DNA from: Welwitschia mirabilis
Lineage: Eukaryota > Gnetophyta > Gnetopsida > Welwitschiales
DNA: 64,000 bases
Assembly (NCBI GenBank): GCA_051453625.1
Contig: JBOZIK010000001.1
Location: 135,995,645 to 136,059,644 of the forward strand
Direction of reading: 5' to 3'
A program made the translations under genes and the position numbers. This document shows positions 23,717 through 35,119 of this stretch, piece by piece; the first letter of the stretch is position 1; each line of letters starts with the position of its first letter. Under the pieces are notes generated by a model. It did no database searches, had not been told where the DNA came from, and saw only the letters and a list, made by a program, of their open reading frames with translations.

Positions 23717-24112
23717 TAAAGAGGCTAAAAATCTTCATAATTAGCTTTATGAAGATTAGTAAGATTAGCAATGAGGTTTGCACTGATCCTTAGCTACTTC
23801 CTAAAATAAGGGTTTCAAGAGTTCCTAAATCACAATCATAAGTTATATTGTAGTAAAACTATGAGTAAGAAAAGAATGAAAAGAATCAAAAACATCAAGA
23901 AAATAGTCAAAATCATAATTTATTAGGAGTTGAATCACTTCTCTAAGCTCTCTATAATCTGAAGTAGCCATAAACTATTCTTAACAGATAGGCTTCTTTT
24001 CAAACTTTTCTAAAAACTTCTCAACATCCTCCTCAGACATCCCTTGGTATAAGTAAAAGGGATCTCTTACTAGAGTTTCCTTATATCTTTTCTTTAAGGA
24101 ACTTTCAGCCAT
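23098..24112 (-). pseudogene. Extra 3' ORF of element C, function unknown
   Basis: A frame starting at ATG 24,112 on the minus strand ('MAESSLKKRYKE') runs, with stops and shifts, to a Glu-rich end 'ESEEEEKEEEESD' and a TAA at 23,098-23,100. It occupies the place of pol and of the extra or envelope-like ORF of SIRE-type elements. No domain was recognised in it. The second, diverged copy of its 3' half lies at 21,920-22,620, where a 62-codon frame (22,113-21,925) covers the acidic and basic end. Confidence 0.5.
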
Positions 24113-24639
24113 TTCAGCCTTTCTATAGGAGCTTGGAAACAAGAAAACCAAGAAAAATCACTGGACCTGGGAGCAAAGCTTTATATCTGGAAGGAAAAAT
24201 TCTAGATGTGGAAGAGGAAAGATGCTAGAACATAATGAAAATGACTTGGGTAGCTCTTTCTTTTATAAAGAAGGCAGATTAGGGCATTTTGAAGAAAGAA
24301 ATCAGGTCCACTAATGGTACTTTTACACTATGATCCATTAGATCTAGTCAACCAGTCGAGATTTCGGTCAACCCATCAGGACGCGGATCTATAATACAAA
24401 AAGAGGTCCAAGTGATCAAGCTTTCAAGCTAGTCGACTAACTACATCTAGTTGACTGAATCATGGATCCGATTAGCTGCCTTGCAATCTGCTAGAGAAAG
24501 ATGAGTTAACCCCCAGTTTATTTTTGTAATAGAGAAAAATGTTGTAAAAATGGGATTTCATGATAGTATTTTTCAGAAAATGTTTAGTTCTAATGAAATT
24601 TACACCAATATTTCCTTTTCAATGTTATAGTTCACATAA

Positions 24640-24996
24640 TTGAATTGATTATTGCATAAATTTTCATGAGCGTCTATCTTATAAACATTATCTATTCATT
24701 TTGCTATAAGGATAACAACATTCAATTTCTTATGCATGATTTCACACTTTGATTTTTCAAAAACTATTTTGTGACCTTTGTTACATAATTGACTAATACT
24801 TAATAAATTGTGCTTTAAAGTGTTTACATATAACATGTCATTAAGTTTAGATAACTTACCTCCTTTTATGCATCTGATACCTTCTATTCTTATTTTTTAT
24901 TATTTTTAAAGTAACATGTTCTTCATTAATTCTTCTCAAGTATTTAAAATTTGATCCGTCTTTAGTCATGTGTCTTAAGCATCCACTATCCAAGTA
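24640..24996 (-). pseudogene. Copia protease start and GAG-pre segment (element C)
   Basis: On the minus strand, immediately after a stop that ends the gag frame, the sequence reads 'YLDSGCLRHMT' (24,996 on), the active site of Ty1/copia protease, where D-S-G is catalytic. One frameshift later comes 'VNTLKHNLLSISQLCNKGHK', the GAG-pre-integrase segment. The frame then fades at about 24,640 and integrase does not follow. Confidence 0.85.
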
Positions 24997-25620
24997 CTAG
25001 CTACTTATGCTTAATCCTTTGAGAGTTGTCTGTGTTAAAAGATGTTTAAGATCATCAGCTCTTACCCACTTAGTCTTATTAGACTTATGTGGTATAATTA
25101 TTTTTGGAACACATTTAAATGGAAAAGAATTCACTAAATATAAAAATAGCATTGGCTTTTTAATATTGCAAAATAACTTTGAATGACTAATTCCTCTACA
25201 AAAGTTATAAGAAACTCTAGAAGTAAACTTAATTTGCCTATTTACTTGACTTTTTTGATCTTGAGTATTTTGGGAAATAAAGCCAATACCTAATTTATCT
25301 TTAGTAGGTTTCCAAACTCCAAGCATTTGTTCTAATTTAGAAGAATCACTAGAAAATTTATTAACAAAAAAAGATAGATCCTTTACCTGTGATAATAGGT
25401 CGGAGTTATCAGATTTGAGAAAATTGTACTTTGTTTTTATTTCCTTCTTCTCTTTGGTGAGGAACTTTACTGCTTCATTTAGATCATTTATTCTTTTTAC
25501 TAGCTTTTTACATTCGTCATATAGTTCATGACACGTATCTTCTAGCTCATTCTGTTCTTCATCGATTATGTCTAAATCATCAGGCTCTGATGTGCTAGGT
25601 GAGTTCTTGAGAGAGGGCAC
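24997..25620 (-). pseudogene. gag C-terminal part (element C)
   Basis: An open stretch of 207 codons. It holds an acidic region, a long coiled-coil (about residues 20-95, rich in Leu/Lys/Glu heptads) and a zinc-knuckle relic at 25,209-25,168 reading 'YNFCRGISHSKLFC', where the first Cys of CX2CX4HX4C has become Tyr. The final residues 'KTKWVRADDLKH' are the usual lead to copia protease. In the family this is one polyprotein with the upstream capsid region and downstream protease, so this is a fragment. Confidence 0.85.
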
Positions 25621-25977
25621 AATTATTATGAAGGATAATCTTCTATCTCTATCTGATTCTTGATCTAAGATGCTATCCTCATCATCATCCTCATAGTTCC
25701 ATGTTGCAAAAAAAAAAATGAATTCTTTGATTTCCTATTATCTCTTTTGGTGTTTAGGCACTCGTTTGCCATATGTCAAAATCATTTGCAAGAGTAGCAT
25801 TGGATTTCTTTACCTTTTTCTTGCTCCTTCTCATATTTTTGGATGCCCCTTTTTTGTGCTTCTGTTTGATTCATCTTTTTTTTTCCTTTTGGATAAAAAT
25901 TTCTTGAAGTTTCTTGCTAGGAGAGCAACTTCATCATCATCTATATCTTCATCTGACTTTTTAGACCTGTACTCTTC

Positions 25978-26620
25978 CTACACATACTTTAAGGCAATAC
26001 TTTTCTTTTTATCTTTAGTAAATTTCAATTTGTAAGTTTGTAAATTACCTTGGAGCTCTTTTAATGCCATTTCTTTGATGTTCTTACTTTTCTCAATAGC
26101 TATGATCTTTGGTTTAAATCTCTCTGGTAGAGATCTCAGTACCTTTCTGACCACCTTTTCTTGATTCCATTGTTCTCCAAGACTTGCCATAGAGTTAACA
26201 ATGTTTGTAAGTTTTGTAAAGAACTCTTATAAAATCTCTTCCTCATCCATGTGGATATCTTCAAATTTAGAAATAAGCATTTGAAGCTTGGCTTGCTTTA
26301 TGATGGAGTTTCCTTCATGTGCTATCTCAAGAATATCCCAAGCCTCCTTAGTGTGATTACAATTCACTATACGTTTAAACTCATTTGCATAGATGTACAA
26401 AATATCACATTAAGAGCATAGGTGTCTATGGTGGCTTTGGTTTTATTAATGATAGTACATTGATCTAGCAATTTGAGAACTAAATTGATATTACCATTCA
26501 CATTCATTTTTGATAACATAGGCACAATATAACCCTTATAGATAACTTCTTCTATATCTACATATAGGGATCTAAGAAAAATTTTCATTCTAGCTTTTCA
26601 ATATGCATAGTTTGATCCAT
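25978..26620 (-). pseudogene. gag N-terminal and capsid part (element C)
   Basis: The minus strand encodes the UBN2-type Gag core of Ty1/copia: 'VVRKVLRSLPERFKPKIIAI' at about 26,157-26,098 and 'LKELQGNLQTYKLK' at about 26,070-26,030. Upstream pieces around 26,350-26,200 read like 'EAWDILE' and 'EEILYEFFTKL' but carry stops and shifts. Confidence 0.85.
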
Positions 26621-26717
26621 CAAATAAGGGTGGATAACTAGTGGAAAAACCATTAGATGGGTTACTCATTATAGGGTTCTGAAGTCTAAATTGGTTAAAA
26701 TTTAATTATGGACTTAA

Positions 26718-26734
26718 CCTTACTCTAATACTAA
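26718..26734 (-). other. Primer-binding site of element C (initiator tRNA-Met type)
   Basis: The minus strand reads TTAGTATTAGAGTAAGG next to the LTR end; the canonical copia site is TTGGTATCAGAGCAAGG. All three differences are G-to-A or C-to-T. Confidence 0.85.
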
Positions 26735-26735
26735 T

Positions 26736-28200
26736 TGATAGGATCGATAACCCTAGGTAAAGGATGAATAAGTTCTTTTAAAAAATGATTAAACTCATGA
26801 TATAATAAAAACTTGATTAAAATAAATCACTAATAAAATTGTACATGCAAAGATAAACTGATAGGTATTTAGAAAAATGAAACTAACAGAAAGCATAAAA
26901 TACTAATCAAATGCATACAAGATTTATAGTGGTTTGGGAAACCCCCTACTCTACTCTTGATGATCAAGTTATCATCAAACTTGATCCAAATCTTTGTCAA
27001 CTTCTCCACATATTGTAGGTTCATCTGTAACCTTTACACATAGACTTTTGCAGGCTAAGTATCAACCTTTTCAATGGACTTTTATAGGCTAAGTCTTAAT
27101 CTTTCAATGGACTTTTGTAAGCTAAGTCTTAACCTTTTAACAGACTTTTGCAGGATAAGTCTTAACCTTTCACAATATATAGTAGTGATGAAAAAAATGC
27201 TAAGATGCACTGGTATTACTCAATCTCTAGTACAATGATTGAAAGGAAACTCTTCTCCTGTAAATGGTGTAATAATGAAATACAAGATCTGATCTTAAAT
27301 GTATAGATACAATAAATGATAGATCATCCTTAGTCAAGAGTACAATGCCAAAATGCTACAGTGAAAATCACAAGATTCAGTCCTTCGACCAAGAGTGAAA
27401 AAGTCTTTTTAGTCATCTCTCTCTTGGCTCCCTATATTGAAAGGCTTTTAGGATTTATTACAAGTAAAAATGCACTTCCAAAAACTATAAATACATAACA
27501 GATGCATAATGGATAAAAAATTTCATTTTCATTCTAGCTGGTCGACCTCTCAATAGTCCAGTTGACCCCTTCTAGTGCCATGACTTAAACAGGTCACCTG
27601 AGTGAACTATTCGGACGCCTTAGTTTCTTACGGCTCTATTCTCAGTTGATTACTCAGATTTGGTTGACCCACATTTGGTCACCCATAAATATGTTCAGTC
27701 ACTCGTTAGTTCTGATAAAAGTTCATTTTAATTTTCTGCATTAGGTTTAGTTGACCTTTCAGGTATTTAATCAATCCCTTGACGATTGACTTAGGAATAT
27801 CAGCTACAGAGTTCTTAGGTCCAGTTAATCCTTTAAAGGTCTAGTCGACCCCTTGACAATTAGTTTAGGAGTACTATTCTTAGGTTCACAGATCGGGTCA
27901 AATCTTCATAGGTCTGATCGGCCCATTGGTAATCAGTTTAGGGATATTGGCTCTCAGATTCTCAAGTCCAGTCGATCCCTCAGTAATCTAGTCAACCCCT
28001 GTGAATTCAGTTTAATTCTGAGAGTATGCTCTAGGTGTGTTGACCCCTTAAAACTCTGGTAGACCCCTCAAGAGGGTAAGTGAACTTGACAGATTTCTAG
28101 TGATCAAATTTTGACATTCATGGATTTAGCATCTAACCTGCAAGTGTTTAATACACAAAAAACATTAGTTTGATATCAGTTGACAAAACATAATCTAATA
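26736..28200 (-). repeat. 5' LTR of element C
   Basis: 1,465 bases matching 19,849-21,377, including the same GGTCGACC-type motif array (about 27,535-28,070) and the 'gacttttgcaggctaagt' repeats. Small indels and many substitutions separate the LTRs. Confidence 0.9.
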
Positions 28201-28205
28201 GTAGT

Positions 28206-29980
28206 TGTAGTTTCCTCATCATGAAGAATGATATTTCTCAATACCTCACTTTATTTCCATTATTCCAAGGTGGAAAATCCTTTAGAACTTTTTAGTATAT
28301 TGATCATTGGATGATGTTATAACCAAGTACTATGGTTACTAAAAGTTAAAGATGGATTGAATTATAGCTTAAACATTAATTAATACTTTTCAAATAACCT
28401 TTGAATATTGGTCCTTTCACTACCTTATTAAAATTTAAACTATGATATTTTTACAATGAGTCATACATCTTTACATCAAGTAGTCTTATGATTTTCTCTA
28501 AGGAATCTTGCTAGGTTAAAATTTATGGCAAACTCGTTAATCTTCTCCTTGTTCCATGTTATTGATTTTCAGTTTTAATTTTTCTAAATGCAAATTAGTT
28601 ATCCTAAATTCATTAACTTACCTTTTTATAAATCATAATGAGAACTTTATCATTTTCTAGTCTTCTTGTCAAAAATTCTCATATCCTAATCAAACCCCTG
28701 ATCATTTATATGCATAGTAGAACTCATCCTATTAAGCCTCTTGTCAATGACTCAAACATAACATTTACCTCCCTTAAAAACTCTAAAATTAGGTTTTGTC
28801 CTTTTAGTCATCTGGATGACAAGCCGAACAATACTTCCTATTCATTCTTGACTTCTTAAAATCTGTATATTCAAACTTCTCCTTTGTCCTCTTCAAAAGA
28901 AAGCTACACCCTTGTTACCCGAGTGCTATCTTCACCATGTTCTTGGCCTTAACATTGTTAAAGTCTCCTAATCACTCATAAACTTTGTCTCTTAAGATCA
29001 ATCTAAAAAAATTTTTTTGACTTATTTTTATCCCCAACTTTGTCAATACTATCTTCCACTTCAAATCCCTCAAAAATTCTTGAAAATGCTTTATCATCTA
29101 CTATGTCATCCAGATGACGAGGTAGATGACAACCATCTCTCAAAATAACTGTCATCTCTTGTGTCATCTAGACAACACCAAGAATGACATTTATCTTTAT
29201 GTTAGTTATATTAGGGTTATCATCTAGATGATAAGTCATATGATAGCTATAGAAACTATGGTTTTAAACCCTCTTTTACCATTTTTCTTCATTCTCTAAT
29301 CGATTTCCTTTATTCTTGAGTAACAAGAATTGTGCTTTTACCTCCTCTAATATCCAAACAACTTCCATTCATCAGATCTGCCCTCAAAATGTGAAATTCA
29401 AATAAATTTTGAGAAAATGAGATGTGTTTTTACATTTTTCAAATTTTTACTTATTTGTCTCATTTCTAGGTGTTTTTAAATTCCTATTTTATGTAGAACA
29501 TTCATTTTTTCATCCTCATCATTTTGGTCCAAATGGATTTGAATTTCACTGCATATTTTATGAGAAATATAAATTTTTGTATTTCATAAGGTAGAATTAG
29601 GTTTTTGGTTTTAAAATTAGACTTCTCTGACATCATGTGATGCAAGATAGTAAAATTTATAGTTAGAATGATCATGGCAACAAGCTCTACAATTCTATTG
29701 AGTTAGATTTTCAATTTATACCCTTCTTGTTTTTTATGTTTCTGCAACCATCATTATTATAAAACTTCATAAAATTCACGCATGTCTCTTAAATTTTTCA
29801 CAATTAGGAAAAATTATAGTACACTGGGTTAGAGGAGGCAAGGTGAAGGGGTAAAAATTAGTCTATGCAACCTTATGCTAAATGTTTTAGGGGAGACACA
29901 AAAAAATTCTAAATACATACTGCATAATAGATCTACAATCTTAATTTTTCCAATGACATATACTATGAGAATTTTTAACA
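28206..29980 (+). other. 3' interior of element X, untranslated
   Basis: It continues the conserved post-integrase block after the copia insertion; weak similarity to 390-1,000 runs to about 28,700. Between 28,800 and 29,260 the palindromic TCATCTGGATGA-type motif recurs at least five times. No protein similarity was seen. Confidence 0.6.
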
Positions 29981-29984
29981 AGCC

Positions 29985-31235
29985 ACGAATTAGAGCTCAA
30001 TCTAGATAGGTAGAGGTAGAATCATCGTCCCAGACCATTTTTAAACCTCTTATAACCTTAGTAGTTAAGTAGGCTGAGCCAATTTATCATCCTCCTCATT
30101 TCATCCGATCTCAATCTATTCAGGCAGAGAGGAACTTTGGAGACTTTATGAGATGATTGAATCTAAAGGTTAATGACATATTGACAGAATTACAACTAAG
30201 ATGGATCTTGGATGCATACAACACATATTTTACTTTATACACATGATAGTTCTATGACTTCATGTATATAGAGGTTCGACCAGATGCAAATAGACACATG
30301 GCAAATACGATCATAGCCATAGTCCATGGCCATGAGGTATTCATTCTACCAGGACACATAGTTATGGTGATAAGACTGTGTGGATTGGGCAACATTCACA
30401 TACATTTAGCAAGTGGCAAAGTAGATCGATACACTTATAACATGATGTTAGATATTCTACTAGATATGGCAGGAGATAGAATAGGAGTCTTAGGCACACA
30501 TATATCTCTAGCTTATAGAGTTTTNNNNNNNNNNGAGGTTTAATTCATAACAATAGTGCTTCCTTTTACGATAGTTATTGTATGATATTACATTTACATA
30601 CATTGGTAGTATTTCATTAGAGAGAGTAGAGGGACTTGATTTCCCTTATATGAAGGAGGCTATGAGCTATGTTAAAGGCATGACACATCCATACTCTTAG
30701 CTTTCCTTGCTTACTTACTACCATATTTAGACATTTCAACATTTCAAATCTAGTTGGCGAGTATCCATGCCTCATCCATAGACCTCTATCCACTAAATGC
30801 AGGATATGGGGCAATTATATTTCTAGGGACCTGAGTGATAGTAGCAGTGGGTTTCTAGAGCTATCCCAAGACTAGTTGCACTTGATTAGATACAGGCTAT
30901 ACTTGTAGGTATAGTATAAATGAGAGAATAAATCAAGGCTTTATGGAGATTAAACAAAGAATGGATCAGGGTTTTACAGAGCTTCAACAGGGGATGATTT
31001 CCATAGAGCATCAGATGGCAGATATGAGAGAGTAAACGTTAGCTCTAGGAAGTTAAGTTAGATAGATCAAGCAGTGCACCATTATAGATCTTCTAGAGGC
31101 AGTGAAGGCCCAAGGAAAGAAGGTTACACACTCAGTACAGACCGTCATGAGTACCCACTTCTCACTAGAGGAAGAACACCCTCCATGTCCACCTGCTCTG
31201 AGTGGTAGAGAAAAATTCACTATATCCCATTGAGG
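29985..31235 (+). pseudogene. Extra 3' ORF of element X (plant transposon protein-like)
   Basis: The frame is broken by stops and a 10-N gap but is consistent. It has a segment 'LTELQLRWILDAYNTYFTLY', an open part at 30,262-30,524 with 'IVHGHEVFILPGHIVMVIRL', a DMGQLYF piece near 30,800, and a Gln/Glu-rich coiled-coil 'GFTELQQGMISIEHQMADM' near 30,970. The layout resembles the conserved 'putative plant transposon protein' ORF that Tat/Athila-type elements carry near gag or between integrase and the 3' LTR. Its role is unknown. The minus-strand frame at 30,617-30,814 is a shadow. Confidence 0.55.
30525..30534. other. Assembly gap (10 N)
   Basis: Run of N inside the extra ORF of element X. Confidence 1.
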
Positions 31236-31278
31236 TAACTAATGTAGCCTCACTATCTTGATTGTACTTAAAAGCATT

Positions 31279-31328
31279 ACACACACACACACACACACAC
31301 TCACTCACTCACTCACTCACTCACTCAC
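31279..31328. repeat. Compound microsatellite (AC)11(TCAC)7
   Basis: Perfect AC repeat followed without a break by perfect TCAC repeat, in the last part of the X interior. Confidence 0.98.
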
Positions 31329-31690
31329 TTTTTGCGGTATTTGGAGTTGTGACTTTTATATCTTATGATGATTTTATTTTATTAATTTGGAAAATATTTA
31401 ATCAAGGGACTAATGTAATTTTTGCATGAGTTGGTGTATTTTAGACATTTATTCAAGGAAGGATCAATTTTCAAGTAAACAACATAAAGAAATTACAAAT
31501 CTAGTTTTTGAGATTATTGTCCCTTATGTCGCCTAGATGAGAGACTGGAGAACACATAATTTTTCTTAAAATTTCACAAAGAACCATTATATTAAATGAT
31601 AATGCTTCTAACTTTTATTTTTTACATCTTAATAATTAATTATATTTACCAATTTGACTCGCTTTTATCCTTCTCTACTTTCTTTGTCAA

Positions 31691-31718
31691 GGACTAACAA
31701 ATGCTTAGTGAGGGCCTA
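31691..31718 (+). other. Polypurine tract of element X
   Basis: 'GCTTAGTGAGGGCCTA' directly precedes the LTR start TGTTGTGAG. It has the same layout as the tract of element Y. Confidence 0.8.
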
Positions 31719-33379
31719 TGTTGTGAGTCTAATTAATGATATTTAATAGTATATTTAGAGTAGTTCTAGATATTTTTAGTAGGTTGCTAAGCCAAAGAGG
31801 AAGAATCTAAAGCTCAATCAAGATGATCGTGCAAAACACCAAATTTGGAAATATTAAACCTTTTTTTTGACACATTTCATACTCCATAACTTTTCTAGAA
31901 CATCATGGATCTAGTGCAGAATGATAAACGATGATCATAAGAATAGAAGATGAAGGAAAAGACTATTTTTCATCATATGGTCTAGATGACACTCCATAGA
32001 ACGATAGTTATTGGAGCACCTTAATCACATTTTAAAAGATAATCATGATAGATCAAGCAAAAAAGAATGAATAACAACTATCATTTACCTCATCATCCAA
32101 ATGACATCAAGAGGATGGCTAACAGGATCAATAAATAGAGAAAATAGGTTTCTACTAATAGTCATCCACTTGGTCCTTCAAATGATACTCAAGATCACTA
32201 GTAGAATCTAAAAATACAGAAGTTGTAATTTTTACTACTAGCAGTTATCCACATGATTGTCTAGATGATAACCAAGATGACACAAGAAACATGAAAATAC
32301 AACCATCACCAAGAAGACATGTAGAAGACAAGAATCCATAAGAAGATGAAAGATTAATGATCATCCACTTGGTCACTAGATGAAACCCTTGTGAATGACA
32401 GACATGAAGAATACAAAACGAACTCCATCACTTATGTAATCATTGTTATGATCGCCTCTAATTAGTTACAACTCTTTGGTAATTCTAATAGTTATTTCAA
32501 ATGCTGTAAATATCCTCCTTAGATTCCCCATTTTCTCATCTTGATTGTATCAATTATTCTTGTGATAAATTAGAGAGTAATTAAGCAAGGGATCCATCCA
32601 TTAGTTTCAAAGAAGGATGTTGCTTAGTGTTGGACTATGTCTCTGTCATTAAGGAGTTCTTACTTTGTAATCATAACAGAGAAAGATGTGGCTTGATGTT
32701 GGACTGTGTCTCCTTCATTAAGGAGTTCTTACTTTGTAACCAGTCCAGAGAAAGATGTGGCTTGGTGTTGGATTGTGTCTCCTTCATTTGTAACTAGATG
32801 TGGAAACATTATTATTTAATAAAGCTCATTATGTTTCTTTTTAAAGATACTTTTTTATAATCTTCCTTAATGTTTATTTTCATTACATTATAGTGATAGG
32901 TACTTATAGTTGATATAGACCATAAGGGCCAACTTGGATGACAACAAGTTGGTATACTAGTTAGAACTTGCATTTAGGATTGCATCTGAAGCTATGAGGG
33001 GAACTACTAGCCTATACTGAGCGGTAATGCTAACTAGGGAAAATAGGATTCAGACCCACGACTTTTGGGGTGATAGACCAATATTCTAACTAACTAAGCT
33101 ATTTTCCCTCATTTCTGCATTACATTGATCTCTACGTTCATCCATTGCATTGCATTTTAAATTCTGAAGTTAGATTAAATATTATTTTGATTCTGTTCTA
33201 TTCTTATGGAAGCAACCTTTTAATTTCTTCTTAGAATTCCTCTTCAGATTATGATAACTTGGCGTAACTCCCATATAATAATGCATTTTGTCTACATTTT
33301 ATTAAAGATTTATAGGTACAAGATATTGAAGATTCATTAGAATAAATACAAGATTCATCACACGATGTGCACTCCAACA
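31719..33379 (+). repeat. 3' LTR of element X
   Basis: Starts TGTTGTGAG after the polypurine tract and ends CCAACA, as does the 5' LTR. It matches 2,932-4,480 and 11,755-12,126. It contains three short 'aaggagttcttactttgtaa' blocks at 32,650-32,790 and a tRNA-like insertion at 33,037-33,108. Confidence 0.85.
33037..33108 (-). repeat. tRNA-like sequence (tRNA-Asp-like), probably SINE or tRNA pseudogene
   Basis: The minus strand folds as a 72-base tRNA: a perfect seven-base acceptor stem GGGAAAA/TTTTCCC, D-arm 'TAGCTTAGTTAGTTAGAAT', a seven-base anticodon loop CTATCAC, and T-arm 'GTGGGTCTGAATCCTAT'. The loop differs from the Asp loop CTGTCAC by one G-to-A change. D-stem pairing is poor, so a functional gene is unlikely. 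The 5' LTR copy of X lacks this sequence, so it was inserted after X; about 35 extra bases on the plus-strand left side may be a SINE tail. Confidence 0.6.
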
Positions 33380-35086
33380 CCAGTGCAGTTTTGGAGTTCT
33401 ACAGAAATGCAACAATAGATGAAGATGACCCTTGGGTAATGCATTCTTCTATTCACCACACTTCCTTTGTTGTTTTCCTTAGTAATGTAGAAGTACTAAT
33501 AGGAGATAAACATCATGATAATTTACCTTACATGCCTACAAAATCCATTAGTTTTTGTTGTGCTAGACTCAATGTAAAAGATGCACTAAATAGGAAAGGA
33601 ACCTCACCTTGCAAACACCTTTATAAAAATCAATTAATACTTTTTAGATTTATCATCTGAAATGTTTTACCTACATCACATGTAACTAATGCTTATAGTA
33701 GTCATCTTAATATGATTAGAATCATCCAAGATTGTAAGCCCTTTAACATGTCCAAATGCCTTCTTATCACTATAGAAAATAATATGTCAATGGGAGTAAT
33801 CTTCCCCTCCCATGCTTAGTTTCAAACTTAATTTAAGGAATGGGATAGAACCTCCATAGAAATTATAACCCCTAAAAAGATTATCCAACTTGTAAGTGTG
33901 AAAATGAAGATTGGATTTCGAGGGGTTTTTCTGAGATTCAAGTAGAAGAAGAAGAACTTCCTCAAAGAACTCCTCCTTCTTCTTTCCTCTTCTTATTCTC
34001 CACACGCTAGGAGAAAAAAGGGGAAAGCACCCATAGGTCAGTCTTCTTGTGACCCTTCTTCTCCACCCTCTTTTGCTCTTCTTCTTATCACTCATCATCA
34101 TTCCTCCACCACTTCTAGTAACACCTTGTTGGAGAAAGTACCCAAATCACAAAGGACTTGAATTAGAAGGCTCTAAGGGGAAATCAAAAAGATTACCAAG
34201 AAATAAAAGGAAATTTCAAAGAAACAAATGAAATGGATCAAAAGTTCAAAAGATTAGCCTCTCATAGAAGATCCGAGAGCTACATTTCTCTTTCTTCCCT
34301 CCTTTTACCCTTCTTCACCTGCACTATTTGAGTTTTTAAAGCTATGTTGTAATGGCATTTTCTATTATTGTAGTAACTTTTGTACTTAATGAAAAATCAA
34401 TATGTTTATTCTAAATTAACATACAATGGCAAATAATTTTCCTTGGTTATAAGGCTTGTAACTAAATGCTGCATGGATTTAATTAAAGACTTATGTTTTT
34501 GTTGAAGTCATTACGATAGCATTGATGCTATGTCCTATTCCTAGGTCTCTTATATGTTTTCAGTCTCTTATACGTATTATTATTATGCTTGCTTTATTGG
34601 TAGCTCACAACATCTATCCCTATGGAAGAACAATACTGGAACTATGCTACAAATGGAACTCTTAGTATTATTGGTAAAAGTTGGGTTTGGTCATGCAAGA
34701 TTTGTATTCCTAAGGCGATCTTATTTATTACCACACATTAATGATAGATACAAGCATAGCCAGATTTCACCATGAACACTTGGAAACTACAAGAAGAAAT
34801 TGAAAGTATGAATATTTTGCATCTAATGTAGTTCCTAATTTGAAAAGCTAACACTCCTATTGTTAGCGGTGCACTAGCCACCACCATAGAACCATATTTT
34901 CAACTTCTTGTTGGTCATAGCCCATTCATAAGGGCCACTGATTTGCTTAGCCAAATGAAAACCCATAGATGGTCTCTATTGGCTTAGAAGGTGGCCACAA
35001 AATGTTGAGGTCTTGCCTCTGATTCAAGCACAAGATGTTAAAGCTCATAGTGCGTTGATTAATTCTTTATATATGTATTATGTGCC
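33380..35086. other. Spacer with an unrecognised coding-like stretch
   Basis: Immediately after the X LTR, a plus-strand open frame runs to 33,660 and contains 'LEFYRNATIDEDDPWVM'. The spacing of 'EFY' and a following hydrophobic segment loosely recalls the plant transposon-protein ORF, but this is too weak to call. The basic minus-strand frame 34,101-33,787 looks fortuitous. The segment 34,900-35,045 is treated separately. Confidence 0.4.
34895..35045 (-). repeat. Diverged copy of a coding-like segment shared with 56.5-56.7 kb
   Basis: Plus-strand text such as 'ttgcttagccaaatgaaaac' recurs at about 56,590. The minus-strand translations align: 'LNILWPPSKPIETIYGF' here and 'LDIRCPTPRPIIATNGF' at 56,414-56,734. 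This suggests two relics of one unknown coding repeat. Confidence 0.45.
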
Positions 35087-35119
35087 ATTTTTATTTTTAT
35101 TTTTATTTTTATTTTTATT
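35087..35119. repeat. (TTTTTA)n microsatellite
   Basis: About five and a half units of TTTTTA. Confidence 0.95.

Larger units (their letters stand above)
19849..28200 (-). mobile_element. Element C: SIRE-like Ty1/copia element lacking integrase, RT and RNase H
   Basis: Direct LTRs (19,849-21,377 and 26,736-28,200) begin TG on the plus strand and are flanked by GTGGT (19,844-19,848) and GTAGT (28,201-28,205), a 5-bp target duplication with one change. On the minus strand: primer-binding site at 26,734-26,718, gag to about 25,000, the start of protease at about 24,996, a GAG-pre segment to about 24,650, then an unrelated extra ORF (24,112-23,098) and a polypurine tract against the 3' LTR. No integrase, RT or RNase H motif was found, so it is a non-autonomous deletion derivative. 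Confidence 0.85.
2925..33379 (+). mobile_element. Element X: Tat/Athila-type Ty3/gypsy retrotransposon, nested host
   Basis: This is a full but decayed LTR retrotransposon in the order 5' LTR, primer-binding site, gag, protease, RT, RNase H, integrase, extra 3' ORF, polypurine tract, 3' LTR. Its 5' LTR is interrupted by element Y and its 3' interior by copia element C; without these it would be about 15 kb. The two LTRs are recognisable as the same sequence (2,932-4,480 with 31,770-32,895; 11,755-12,126 with 32,905-33,379) but are strongly diverged, so the insertion is old. The left LTR edge is blurred. Three N gaps lie in the interior and one in the 5' LTR. Confidence 0.85.

Noticed and set aside
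31279-31328. Considered as part of a CRISPR-like or structured array
   Set aside because: It is a plain dinucleotide/tetranucleotide microsatellite in plant DNA; no CRISPR array is present in the window.
33037-33108. Considered as a functional tRNA-Asp gene
   Set aside because: D-stem pairing is poor, the T-loop begins TCT instead of TTC, and the anticodon position reads ATC instead of GTC.
33787-34231. Basic frames near 34 kb on both strands
   Set aside because: Simple-sequence-like CTTCTT content produces Lys/Arg or Leu/Pro runs; no motif is present.
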